From contig PMBV01000225.1 in assembly GCA_003153055.1 (NCBI GenBank), positions 1 to 30,539 of the forward strand: a DNA stretch of 30,539 nucleotides, given 5' to 3'. This document shows positions 16,601 to 24,575 of this stretch, one piece after another. The notes below the pieces were generated by a model, which searched no databases, was not told the origin of the DNA, and saw only the letters and a program-made list of their open reading frames with translations. Origin of the DNA: Myxococcales bacterium. GTDB lineage: Bacteria; Myxococcota; Myxococcia; Myxococcales; Myxococcaceae. Every line of letters starts with the position of its first letter. Position 1 is the stretch's first letter. Both the position numbers and the translations under genes were made by a program.

Positions 16601-19414
16601 TTAACCTCGTGACAGGGCTTCTTCGACCAGGAGCTTCTGCTCGAACACATGCGTGGAAAGGAACCCCGTGGCGGGGCTGGCCGTCTCAGGACGGCCGATG
16701 TAGCTCAGGCTCAGGCGCTTCGAGCTGAGGAGCGCACCCAGTGGCTCGATGAGGGCCCGCCAGGCGCCGGAGTTCCTCGGCTCCTCCTGCACCCAGAAGA
16801 CCTCGGCCAGGCGCGGGTAGAGGGCGAGCTGCCGCTCGAGCTCGGGCGTGGGGAGCGGGTAGAGCTGTTCGACCCGCGCGATCGCGACGGAGAAATCCTT
16901 GCCTGCGTTTCGCTGCTTGGCGAGATCGAAGTACACCTTGCCGCTGCACAGGAGGAGCCGGGTCACCTCGGCGGGGCGCACCTCAGGGTTGGTCTCGGCG
17001 ATGACGCGCTGGTAGGTGCCCTGGGTGAAGGCCTCGAAGGGGCTGGCGGCCTCGGCGAGGCGCAGGAGGCTCTTGGGGGTCATCACCACCAGCGGCTTGC
17101 GAAGGCGCCTCAGCACCTGTCGACGGAGGAGGTGAAACACCTGGGCCGACGTAGTCGGGTAGCAGATCTGCAGGTTGTCTTCGGCGGCGAGCTCGAGGTA
17201 GCGCTCCAGCCGGGCCGAGGAGTGCTCAGGGCCGGCGCCCTCGTAGCCGTGGGGCAGCAGGAGCACCAGGCCGCTCAAGCGCTTCCACTTGTCTTCTCCC
17301 GAGGCGAGGAACTGGTCGATGATGACCTGGGCGTTGTTGGCGAAGTCGCCGAACTGGGCTTCCCAGGCCACCAGGGCGTCGGGAGAGTCGAGCGAATAGC
17401 CGTATTCGAAGCCCATGCACGAGGCCTCCGACAGGGGGCTGTTGACGATCTGCGCGAAGCCCGGCCGGAGGTCACCGAGGGGGAACGCGCTGCGCCCCGT
17501 CTTCTGGCAGTGCAGCACGGCCTGGCGGTGGGCGAAGGTGCCGCGCTCGGTGTCTTGGCCGGTGACTCGCACCCGCTGGCCTTGGTGTACCAGGGTCGCG
17601 TAGGCGAGCATCTCGCCGGTGCCCCAGTCGATGGGCTCCTCACCGCGGAGCATCGACTGGCGCTTGCGAATGACGCCCTTCATCACGTTGGGGTGCAGCG
17701 TGAAGCCCTCGGGCACCGTGGCCAGGGGCTCGAGGAGCGAGCGGAGCGTCTCGAGGGGGACGCCGGTCTCGACCTGCGGCGAGTCCTTGTCGGCGCCGCC
17801 GGCCCACTTCGTCCAGACGCCGAGGAGGTGGCTGGGGTCTTTCACCCGGCTCTTCACCTTGACCCGTGCGTGGGCCTCGTGAAAACCCTTGAGGCACTCG
17901 TCGAACATCGCCTGGGAGCGCTCGAGGGGCACCACGCCCTTGGTCGCCAGGGCCTCGGCGTAGAGCTGGCGCACCGTCTTGTGAGCGCGGATCCGCTCGT
18001 ACATCATCGGCTGGGTGAAGGCCGGCTCATCGGCTTCGTTGTGGCCGTACTTGCGGTAGCAGTACAGGTCGATGACGACGTCTGAGTTGAACCGCTGGCG
18101 GTACTCGGCGGCCACCCGCATCACGTGCACCGACGCCTCGGGGTCGTCTCCGTTGACGTGGAAGATGGGGATGTCGAGCATCTGGGCCTGGGCAGTGCAA
18201 TACAGCGGTGTTCGCCCTTGGCGCGCCTCGGTCGTATAGCCAATCTGGTTGTTGATGACGAGGTGGATGGTGCCGCCGGTCTGGTACGCGTCGAGGCCCG
18301 CCAAGTTGAGCGTCTCGGCGACGAGCCCCTGGCCGGCGAAGGCCGCGTCGCCGTGAATGACCAAGGGCACTCCGGCCCGTCGAGCGTCGGGGGTGCCGAG
18401 GCGATCTTGCTTGGCCCGCACTCGCCCCTCGACCACCGGGTACACGAAGCCCAGGTGCGAGGGGTTGAACGACATGGAGAGGTGAACCTGGTCGCCGTTG
18501 CGGGCCTTCCAGTCGTTGGAGTAGCCCATGTGGTACTTCACGTCGCCGCGGTTCAAGAACATCTTCGGGTCATCGGGGCCGGCGATCTCGCTGAAGATCT
18601 CGTCGACCGGCTTGCCCATGATGTTGGCCAGCATGTTGAGCCGGCCCCGGTGCGCCATGCCAATCACCACTTCCTTGACCCCTGCCTCGCCGGCGAGGTC
18701 GAGGAAGTCGGCGAGCATGGCCACCTGGGCCTCGCCGCCCTCGGCTGAGAAGCGCTTCTGCCCCTGGAACTTCGAGTGAATGGTGGCCTCGAAGGTCTCG
18801 GCCTGGGTCAGCTTGAGCAAGATGGTCTGCTGCTCCTCGGGCGAAAACGCGGTGGCGTTCTCGGTGGACTCCATGCGCTCCCGAAGCCAGTGCCGCCGCT
18901 CGGAGTCGTACATGTGGCTGTACTCGACTCCGATGTGCAGCGAGTAGGTGCGCCGCATGCGCTCAAGGACCCGACGCAGCGGCACCCGCGCCTCGGTGAA
19001 CGAGCCGTGGGGGTCGACCAGCGTGTCGAGCTCGGCCTCGGTGAAGTGGCGGCTCGAGGCCAGGCCGAGGTCGGCGCCGTGCTGGAGCGGCGGCCGGGGA
19101 ACGCCGAGGGGGTCGAGCTCAGCCAAGAGGTGCCCACGCAGTCGGAACGCTCCCACCACCTGGTCCACCCGGCTCTGGAGGCCCATTGCCTCGGAGGGCA
19201 CGCCGAAGGAGGGCCGGCCCATGGCGCCGTTGCCCGTCGGACGCGCCAGGCGCAGACCATCGATGATGAGCGGCCTGCCCTCGGTGCTGAGCCCGCCGAA
19301 GTACTCGCGCCAACCGGCGTCGACGGAGCCGTGATCATCGAGGTACCGAGCGTACTGTGCTTCGATGAAGTCGATGTTCGCGCCGGTGAGGAAGGAGTCG
19401 GACGGGGTCGCCAT
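16601..19414 (-). CDS. sucA: 2-oxoglutarate dehydrogenase E1 component
   Basis: A 937-residue thiamine-diphosphate enzyme that decarboxylates 2-oxoglutarate and passes the succinyl group to the lipoyl arm of E2. The N-terminal segment (DFIEAQYARYLDDHGSVDAG) is the typical E2-binding region. The cofactor region is clear: IGMAHRGRLNMLANI, HGDAAFAGQGLVAETLN, NNQIGYTTEARQGR and VNGDDPEASVHVMRVA. The C-terminal half has the transketolase-like pyrimidine domain (GQDTERGTFAHRQAV) and the closing VFWVQEEPRNSGAW. The length is normal. The ATG at 19414 has no strong ribosome site. The operon is sucA-sucB; the upstream 484 bases may hold its promoter. Confidence 0.97.
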   Translation of the reverse strand: MATPSDSFLTGANIDFIEAQYARYLDDHGSVDAGWREYFGGLSTEGRPLIIDGLRLARPTGNGAMGRPSFGVPSEAMGLQSRVDQVVGAFRLRGHLLAELDPLGVPRPPLQHGADLGLASSRHFTEAELDTLVDPHGSFTEARVPLRRVLERMRRTYSLHIGVEYSHMYDSERRHWLRERMESTENATAFSPEEQQTILLKLTQAETFEATIHSKFQGQKRFSAEGGEAQVAMLADFLDLAGEAGVKEVVIGMAHRGRLNMLANIMGKPVDEIFSEIAGPDDPKMFLNRGDVKYHMGYSNDWKARNGDQVHLSMSFNPSHLGFVYPVVEGRVRAKQDRLGTPDARRAGVPLVIHGDAAFAGQGLVAETLNLAGLDAYQTGGTIHLVINNQIGYTTEARQGRTPLYCTAQAQMLDIPIFHVNGDDPEASVHVMRVAAEYRQRFNSDVVIDLYCYRKYGHNEADEPAFTQPMMYERIRAHKTVRQLYAEALATKGVVPLERSQAMFDECLKGFHEAHARVKVKSRVKDPSHLLGVWTKWAGGADKDSPQVETGVPLETLRSLLEPLATVPEGFTLHPNVMKGVIRKRQSMLRGEEPIDWGTGEMLAYATLVHQGQRVRVTGQDTERGTFAHRQAVLHCQKTGRSAFPLGDLRPGFAQIVNSPLSEASCMGFEYGYSLDSPDALVAWEAQFGDFANNAQVIIDQFLASGEDKWKRLSGLVLLLPHGYEGAGPEHSSARLERYLELAAEDNLQICYPTTSAQVFHLLRRQVLRRLRKPLVVMTPKSLLRLAEAASPFEAFTQGTYQRVIAETNPEVRPAEVTRLLLCSGKVYFDLAKQRNAGKDFSVAIARVEQLYPLPTPELERQLALYPRLAEVFWVQEEPRNSGAWRALIEPLGALLSSKRLSLSYIGRPETASPATGFLSTHVFEQKLLVEEALSRG

Positions 19415-19454
19415 GGCTGGTGCTCTGATCAGTCGAGGGTCTCTGGCCCCACGG

Positions 19455-19898
19455 TGCGGGTCGTGGCGCTGAGCCTCATGTTAACGGCCGCGAAGGGTTC
19501 CGCGAGCGAACCCGACTTCGCCGCCGGTGGTTTGGTGGGCCTGCCCATCGCCGTGGTCGGGGCTGCGTTCGATGTCGAATCTGCCATGACGGGCGCCGAG
19601 CTTCTCTGTGAGTGGACCTCGACGTCGACTTCTCGCGGCGAGGTACAGGGTGATGGGGGCGTTCGGCCGGGGGGCCTTCCTTCGCCGGAGCCACGCTGTA
19701 CCTGAAGTGCCTCGAGCGCACCACAGCTTGGAAACGCGGTCTCGTCGCGTCGTCGGAGCCTGGGTTTCGAAGAGGGCGATTGACGCGAGCCGGGTCGCAG
19801 GTCACGCTTCAGGTGTCGTCCTGGACGGATGGTCAGCTCCTTTCTGGTTGCTCGGCTGCGGCGGCCGGTTTTAGCTCGGTGCCCGCAGGGGACACTCC
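19455..19898 (+). pseudogene. possible decayed secreted-protein gene between sucA and the ompA-like gene
   Basis: No intact gene is seen in these 444 bases, but two adjoining frames look protein-like. From GTG at about 19455 the frame reads VRVVALSLMLTAAKGSASE, like a signal peptide, and stays open to TGA at 19705. From about 19665 a different frame reads GATLYLKCLERTTAWKRG and later SQVTLQVSSWTDGQLLSG, which looks like a beta-strand-rich exported domain, and ends just before 19899. Joining them needs one frameshift. I infer a broken gene; chance open frames in high-GC DNA are the alternative. Confidence 0.3.
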
Positions 19899-20777
19899 AT
19901 GAGGCGGAACACCGTCTGGCTACTTGGCATCGCGAGCTTCCTGGCAGTCTTCCTCCTGTGCCTGTGGCGGAACGCGGCCTTTCTCGACGAGCTCTTCATG
20001 GGGCAGAAGGCGCTCGCCGCGCCGGTCGTGTGCACCACGCCTTCGTACCTCTCGATGACCCGAGAGGGCCGCACCGTCACGCTGCGCGGGCGCGTCGCGG
20101 GGGAGCGGGAGCGAAGGCAGCTGAACGAGGCCATTCGGCCGGCCCTGGGGAGTGGCGGCATCGTGGTCGACGCCCTGAAAGAAGGAGGCGTCAGCGACGA
20201 GGGGCTCGTGGAGCGAGCGGCCGCGCTGTGGCCGTTGTTCCGGGACAGCGGTCAGCACATGTGGCTCGGCAGAGAGGGCTCGCTGTTCATCGGCCGAGCG
20301 GAGGACGAGATCGTCAAGGCGGCCATCGCCAGTCGCTTCGCCGAGGCCAACCGCTCGTTGGACACCGCAGTGTCGGTGACGGTCGATCCGTCGCTCGCGG
20401 TGGAGAAGGCTCAGAAGGCGCTGGACGAGCTCATGACGGGGACGATCATCGAGTTCGAGGTGGCGAGCACCATCATCCGCCGGGACAGCCTCAAGGTGCT
20501 CGATCTCGTCGCCCTGAGGCTCCTCCAGTTTCCACAGGTGAAGCTGCGCATCGCCGGGCACACCGACGGCCTGGGGGATCGGTGGTCGAACAGGCAGCTC
20601 AGCCTGGCTCGGGCCAACGCGGTGCGCTCATACATCGCGTCGAGGAACGTGGCCCCTGCTCGCCTCGTGGCCGAGGGCTACGGCTCGGAGAGGCCGGTGG
20701 CGTCCAACGCCACCGCGGAGGGCCGGCGTGAGAATCGGCGCATCGCGTTTGTCGTCTTCCGGGAGTCGACACCATGA
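19899..20777 (+). CDS. membrane-anchored OmpA-family protein with BON-like region
   Basis: A 292-residue protein. Residues 5-23 (TVWLLGIASFLAVFLLCLW) form an uncleaved signal anchor. Residues 45-150 or so contain BON-like repeats (TREGRTVTLRGRVAGERERR and a second degenerate unit). The C-terminal OmpA domain binds peptidoglycan: KLRIAGHTDGLGDRWSNRQL, then LSLARANAVRSYIASRNV, VAEGYGSERPVASN and the ENRRIAFVV end. The order anchor-BON-OmpA resembles mycobacterial OmpATb/ArfA. GGGGA lies seven bases before the ATG. Its stop overlaps the next start (ATGA), so it is coupled to the coiled-coil gene. It probably tethers something in the inner membrane to the wall. The exact role is unknown. Confidence 0.85.
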   Translation: MRRNTVWLLGIASFLAVFLLCLWRNAAFLDELFMGQKALAAPVVCTTPSYLSMTREGRTVTLRGRVAGERERRQLNEAIRPALGSGGIVVDALKEGGVSDEGLVERAAALWPLFRDSGQHMWLGREGSLFIGRAEDEIVKAAIASRFAEANRSLDTAVSVTVDPSLAVEKAQKALDELMTGTIIEFEVASTIIRRDSLKVLDLVALRLLQFPQVKLRIAGHTDGLGDRWSNRQLSLARANAVRSYIASRNVAPARLVAEGYGSERPVASNATAEGRRENRRIAFVVFRESTP

Positions 20778-22099
20778 TCTCAGGCGTCGTTGCGCAGATC
20801 CTCTTGTTCCTGCTCGGGGCGGCGATCATCGGGTTTCTTTCGGGCTGGTTCTTGGGTCGCCAGCGGGAGGCCGAGCTCTTGGCCGAGCTGGCGAAGCAGC
20901 GGGGCCTCGAGGATCGCCTGGCCGGGCGGATCACCCAGTTGATTGACGGGCTCGGTCGGCCGCCTGTGGCGGGTGAGGCGCAGGTGCAGGCACAGGTGCA
21001 GGAGGCGGGCGTCGAGCCCCGGGCCACCGCCGCCGACGTCGCCCTGGTGAGGGATGAAGTCGTTGGCCTCAGGGCGGTGCTCGAGGGCCTGCAGGGAGGT
21101 CAGGCCGACTTCGCGGCGAGGCTGACGTCGCTCGCCAATGGGCTCATCACGATCCAGTCCATGAGGGTCGACGTGAGGCCGCTGGAGCATCGCCTGGAGA
21201 CGCTCGGCTCCGAGGTGCAGCGGAGCCTCACGCCGGACTTTGCCTGGGTGAAGGAGGACATCGGCGGCGTGAAGCGCGACGTGGGCGAGCTGCGCAGCGT
21301 CGCCGAGGCGGTCAAGGGCGAGCAGCTCGAGGTCGTGTCTCGGCTGTCCGCGCTCCACGAGGCCGTCGACGGCCTGCGCACGAGTCTGCCCAAGGGCGAG
21401 CTGGTCGGCTCGCTGGCACCGCCGGACCCTGGATTCAAGGAGGCCCTGGCGGGGCTGAAGGGGGAGGCCGCCGAGCTGGTCCGCTGCGTCAACGAGGTGA
21501 TGGCGCGAGGAGCGCTGAACCTCTCGGGTGTGGAGAAGAGCGTTGGAGCGCTCGAGGCGCTCCTCGGGTCGGAGCTCGGGCGGCTGAAGCAGCGCCTGGA
21601 CGAGGTCGCCTCGCGGCTCGACACGCCGCTCGCTCCACCTGAGCTCGTCGGGCTGAAGCAGGGGCTCGGGGCCGTGCAGAGTGAGCTGGGTGCGCTGGGA
21701 CGTGCGCTGGAGTCCTTGCGAGGCCTGGAGCGGAAGGAGTCGGACACCACGGCGCTGGAGGCCAAGGTGGAGGGCATTCGTGGGAGCGTGGAGTCGCTCA
21801 AGGGCGTCGTGGAGAAGCCCCAGGCCGTGACGGATCTCTCGCCGCTGGCGGCCCGGGTGGAGGCGCTCGCGGCGCACGTGGAGTCTCTTCGGAGCGCGGT
21901 CGGCACTTCGGCCCTCGTAGATGTCTCAGCCCTGCAGGCCGGCGTCGACGCGGTGGCGGCCGGCCTCGACTCGCTCCGGACGTCGGTGGACCTGGGTCCG
22001 CTCGAGGCCCGAGTCGGAGAGCTCGCGGCGAGCCTGGAGTCGTTTCGTGGCGCGGCGCCATCGAAGGCAGCGAAGAAGGTGAGGCCACGCCGCGACTGA
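20774..22099 (+). CDS. membrane-anchored coiled-coil repeat protein
   Basis: A 441-residue protein. One membrane segment is at residues 5-27 (VVAQILLFLLGAAIIGFLSG), followed by a long Leu/Ala/Glu/Arg-rich coiled coil. From about residue 279 it carries degenerate repeats of 23-30 residues: LEAKVEGIRGSVESLK, LAARVEALAAHVESLR, LQAGVDAVAAGLDSLR and LEARVGELAASLESFR. It ends in a basic tail (KAAKKVRPRRD). No enzyme motif is present. The ATG overlaps the stop of the OmpA/BON gene by four bases, so they are translated together and may form a complex, with the coil reaching into the cytoplasm or periplasm. A 186-base stretch from 21607 recurs near-identically at 30354. The repeats make it prone to recombination. 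Confidence 0.8.
   Translation: MISGVVAQILLFLLGAAIIGFLSGWFLGRQREAELLAELAKQRGLEDRLAGRITQLIDGLGRPPVAGEAQVQAQVQEAGVEPRATAADVALVRDEVVGLRAVLEGLQGGQADFAARLTSLANGLITIQSMRVDVRPLEHRLETLGSEVQRSLTPDFAWVKEDIGGVKRDVGELRSVAEAVKGEQLEVVSRLSALHEAVDGLRTSLPKGELVGSLAPPDPGFKEALAGLKGEAAELVRCVNEVMARGALNLSGVEKSVGALEALLGSELGRLKQRLDEVASRLDTPLAPPELVGLKQGLGAVQSELGALGRALESLRGLERKESDTTALEAKVEGIRGSVESLKGVVEKPQAVTDLSPLAARVEALAAHVESLRSAVGTSALVDVSALQAGVDAVAAGLDSLRTSVDLGPLEARVGELAASLESFRGAAPSKAAKKVRPRRD
21607..21884 (+). repeat. coiled-coil segment, upstream copy of a dispersed repeat
   Basis: This part of the coiled-coil gene is repeated at 30354-30539. The first 150 bases or so match with three substitutions. The distant copy then jumps from GCTGG at 21754 to GCTGG at 21844, skipping 90 bases, exactly 30 codons or one coiled-coil unit, and matches again up to the end of the window. 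Confidence 0.9.
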
Positions 22100-22127
22100 A
22101 GTCAGGTTGTTGCCACTGGAAGGGGCG

Positions 22128-22997
22128 TCATCGACGGACGCTCTTCTCGAGCAGCCATCCGGTCACGAAGAACGCCGGCTCTGGCGTGAGCGTGAGGAGT
22201 GCTGGCGTGAGCATCGCCTTCGGGATCTGTTCGCTGTCGTCCACCACGGCAGGCGCGGCGAAGGCACACCAGCGCCACCCGCCAGCTCTTCCGAGCAGTC
22301 GCCCTCGCGAGCCCGGGGCCAGCACCTGCACGAGATTGCCGGGGTAGTCGAAGCCCATGCCGCTTTCCTCGGGCACATCGTTGACCTGAGGTGACGCGCG
22401 CAGGTTGGCGTTGCTGGTGACGACGCACATCTCACCGGCTTTGGGCGCCGCGCTCCGGGGCTGTGTGCCCACCGCACGGAACTCCTGCTTCGCGGTCACT
22501 CGACCGGCGTTGTCCACTCGCTCGATCACGAGCACCGTGTCGCGCTCGATCCCCTCGCCCTCCGACAGAGACACGAACGCGATGCCTCCCGTGGAGCGTG
22601 TTGCGCTCGCGAGCAGCCCCTGGCCCTCGTGCCAGACTGCCCAACCCGTGGCCCCGCGCTTCAAGACGCTGAAGTAGCGCTCCGGGGTGCACCCGCCGGT
22701 GAACAGGCGCTCGGGGGCGCCGTCTCCGTCGAGATCGCCTTCCCAGAGTGTCCCCGCGGGGTGCGGAGAGGCTGGCTCGTTGGACAGTCTGCATCCTCGA
22801 CTGATGAGCGAAACGACCTCCAGATACCCGGCGCTGCCCGCCGCGAGCTCGAGCGCTCCGGCGAACGGCGCGGCGGTAACCTGGGGCGCGCGCGGCCCGA
22901 GCCACTGGCGGACCTGCCCCACGCTCCATTCCGTTTCGGTCATACCGAGCAGTGCCACGATCACAGGAAGGAGCGCGGTGGGCGTCACGGGTTTCAC
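22128..22997 (-). CDS. secreted protein with SH3b-like domain, hypothetical
   Basis: A 289-residue protein. The N-terminus (MKPVTPTALLPVIVALLG) is a weak signal peptide. The middle has an acidic FG-GAP-like loop (GDLDGDGAPERLFTGGC), a form that often binds calcium. The C-terminal third resembles bacterial SH3 domains: CVVTSNANLRASPQV, then VLAPGSRGRLLGRAGGWRWC and FVTGWLLEKS. Such domains often bind peptidoglycan. The start is GTG at 22997, overlapping the stop of the upstream gene (GTGA), so the two are coupled. It is convergent with the coiled-coil gene 28 bases away. The function is unknown. Confidence 0.75.
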   Translation of the reverse strand: MKPVTPTALLPVIVALLGMTETEWSVGQVRQWLGPRAPQVTAAPFAGALELAAGSAGYLEVVSLISRGCRLSNEPASPHPAGTLWEGDLDGDGAPERLFTGGCTPERYFSVLKRGATGWAVWHEGQGLLASATRSTGGIAFVSLSEGEGIERDTVLVIERVDNAGRVTAKQEFRAVGTQPRSAAPKAGEMCVVTSNANLRASPQVNDVPEESGMGFDYPGNLVQVLAPGSRGRLLGRAGGWRWCAFAAPAVVDDSEQIPKAMLTPALLTLTPEPAFFVTGWLLEKSVRR

Positions 22998-23506
22998 CGG
23001 CCTTCGTTCGCGAGCCGTTCATGCTCGGCTTTGCGAAGCGTGAGGGTGTGGCCGCCCGCGGTGATCGTTCTCAAGTCGCAACCATCCACTCCCCACCTGC
23101 CGGCGAGGCGAGTCAGGTGCGCGTCGGTGTAGCGCTTGCTCCACTGCGCAGCGAGGGCCTCGAGGCGCTCGGGTACCCACCGGAGCACCTCGGTCTGCCC
23201 TCGGAGCATCGCGTCGGTCTTCACCGACCCATCGGGAAGCTCCTCCCATGTAAGCGGTCCCCATACCGAAGGTGATCCCTCACCGACGCCCTTGTTCATG
23301 CGCCAGGCGACGGTGCGTGACTCCATGACCCAGTCCGCCTCGAGGGTCGTCGCGGTGAAGGTGGCCGAGGTCGTCCAAACGATGTCGAGCGCTCCGCAGA
23401 CTTCGCTCGAGATGCACTCGGCCAGCTCCGCGGGGACGTACGCCCCAGTCGTCTTCGGCGCAGTGAGGACGACCAAGCCAACGACCCCAGCCACCAGATT
23501 GAGCAT
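22994..23506 (-). CDS. small secreted protein, hypothetical
   Basis: A 170-residue protein with an N-terminal hydrophobic segment (MLNLVAGVVGLVVLTAPKTT) that may be a signal peptide. The rest has no recognised fold; it contains three cysteines (ECISSEVCGALD and GVDGCDLRTI), possibly disulphide-linked after export. ATG at 23506 is chosen because it places the hydrophobic run at the start; open sequence upstream to 23644 is not signal-like. Its stop overlaps the GTG of the SH3b protein, so they form a two-gene unit. It is divergent from the lipoprotein gene at 23624. The function is unknown. Confidence 0.7.
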   Translation of the reverse strand: MLNLVAGVVGLVVLTAPKTTGAYVPAELAECISSEVCGALDIVWTTSATFTATTLEADWVMESRTVAWRMNKGVGEGSPSVWGPLTWEELPDGSVKTDAMLRGQTEVLRWVPERLEALAAQWSKRYTDAHLTRLAGRWGVDGCDLRTITAGGHTLTLRKAEHERLANEGR

Positions 23507-23623
23507 AGGTCGAGTGTAGAAGGCTGTGGGCGAGCCGCCAACGGCGAAGCGCGGAGCACCTCTCCCCACAGCCGCGTCAGAAGCACACCTTCCGTCGTGC
23601 TCCCTCGACCTTATGCATTTCAC

Positions 23624-23803
23624 ATGCGTCCCCGAAGGTCCCACTGGAGTGTGTTGGCTGTCATCGCGGCCCTGTACTTCCTTTCCTGCGGAGGAAAGGC
23701 CCGCGACATCGGCGCCGGAGGCGCTGCCACGGACGGAGGCGCTGCCGCGGGTGCGGTGCTCCGCTACGACGGTTCGCTCACCTTCCTCCGAGGTGCACCG
23801 TGA
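23624..23803 (+). CDS. small predicted lipoprotein, hypothetical
   Basis: A 59-residue peptide. MRPRRSHWSVLAVIAALYFL is a basic-plus-hydrophobic signal, followed by the lipobox-like LSCGG, so Cys22 is the likely lipid site. The mature part is only about 38 residues, Gly/Ala-rich (DIGAGGAATDGGAAAGA). An earlier ATG at 23597 would add nine residues ahead of the signal. Its stop overlaps the GTG of the next gene (GTGA), which argues that it is translated. The function is unknown. Confidence 0.55.
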   Translation: MRPRRSHWSVLAVIAALYFLSCGGKARDIGAGGAATDGGAAAGAVLRYDGSLTFLRGAP

Positions 23804-24528
23804 AGGCTCGATTGCTCGCTCCCGCGGTGGTCGTGGCGACGGTGGCCTTCCTTGCCTGGGGCGCCTCCAGCGAGCGGGTCGAGCTCTCCGGACCGCTCTT
23901 CCCCGACGTGCTCGTGCTGTACGCCGAGGAGGGAGCCAACTTCCCCGCCACCCCAGAAGGGGAGGCTGACCTCGCCCACCGGGCGGCCCTCACCTTCCCG
24001 TATCTGGTGTCCACCTGTGCGTCGAGCTACCCGGCCATCGCCCTCGATGCCGATGGCGGGGCGGCGCTCTCCGTCGAGGCGCTCGCCGCCAACTACGAGG
24101 CGGTGGCCCGCTGCGCGTACGAGCAGCACACCGCCAAGCCCTACTGGATTCCCAAGTTGGTGAACGACGTGGAGCTCTGCGGCACCGAGCTGGGGGCCGG
24201 CTGGCGGCTTCCCTCCGAGGGCGACGTGGGCGCCTTCAGCGAGGCCGAACTCCAGAGCCTGGCCGACGCCCTGAGTCCGGCGCGCCACGGGAGCTTCGGG
24301 GCCTTCTACTTCTCGATGCGCATCTACGTGCGGGGCGCCGACGGGAGCCTCAAGCAAGCCGACCTCACGCCGGGGTTCTCCGGAACGCGGGTTGGTCTGC
24401 TCCCCGGGTCGAACGGATGCGGGGTCGACGGTGGGGCGGCGAACTGTTCGACCGCCCACTTGGAGTCGGACCTCTCGCTGCGGTGCATCCGGCGGACGGC
24501 CGAGGCTGGCGAGGGAGGCGCGCCATAG
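23800..24528 (+). CDS. secreted protein with DUF1566-like features, hypothetical
   Basis: A 242-residue protein with a signal peptide (MKARLLAPAVVVATVAFLAW, cut near GASS). It starts at GTG 23800, overlapping the preceding stop. Cysteines at CASS, RCAY, ELCGTE, NGCGVD, NCSTA and LRCIR suggest disulphides. The pattern LCGTELGAGWRLPSEGDV ... LSLRCIRR recalls the DUF1566/Fib_succ_major type, where a GWRLPT motif precedes a final CVR. That similarity is only by motif. It is convergent with the alpha-2-macroglobulin gene with a 47-base gap. The role is unknown, probably periplasmic or cell surface. Confidence 0.65.
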   Translation: MKARLLAPAVVVATVAFLAWGASSERVELSGPLFPDVLVLYAEEGANFPATPEGEADLAHRAALTFPYLVSTCASSYPAIALDADGGAALSVEALAANYEAVARCAYEQHTAKPYWIPKLVNDVELCGTELGAGWRLPSEGDVGAFSEAELQSLADALSPARHGSFGAFYFSMRIYVRGADGSLKQADLTPGFSGTRVGLLPGSNGCGVDGGAANCSTAHLESDLSLRCIRRTAEAGEGGAP

Positions 24529-24575
24529 TCGTCGAGCTGCTGCAGGGCCCAGGCGGCGTCCCGAGCCCTCTGGCC

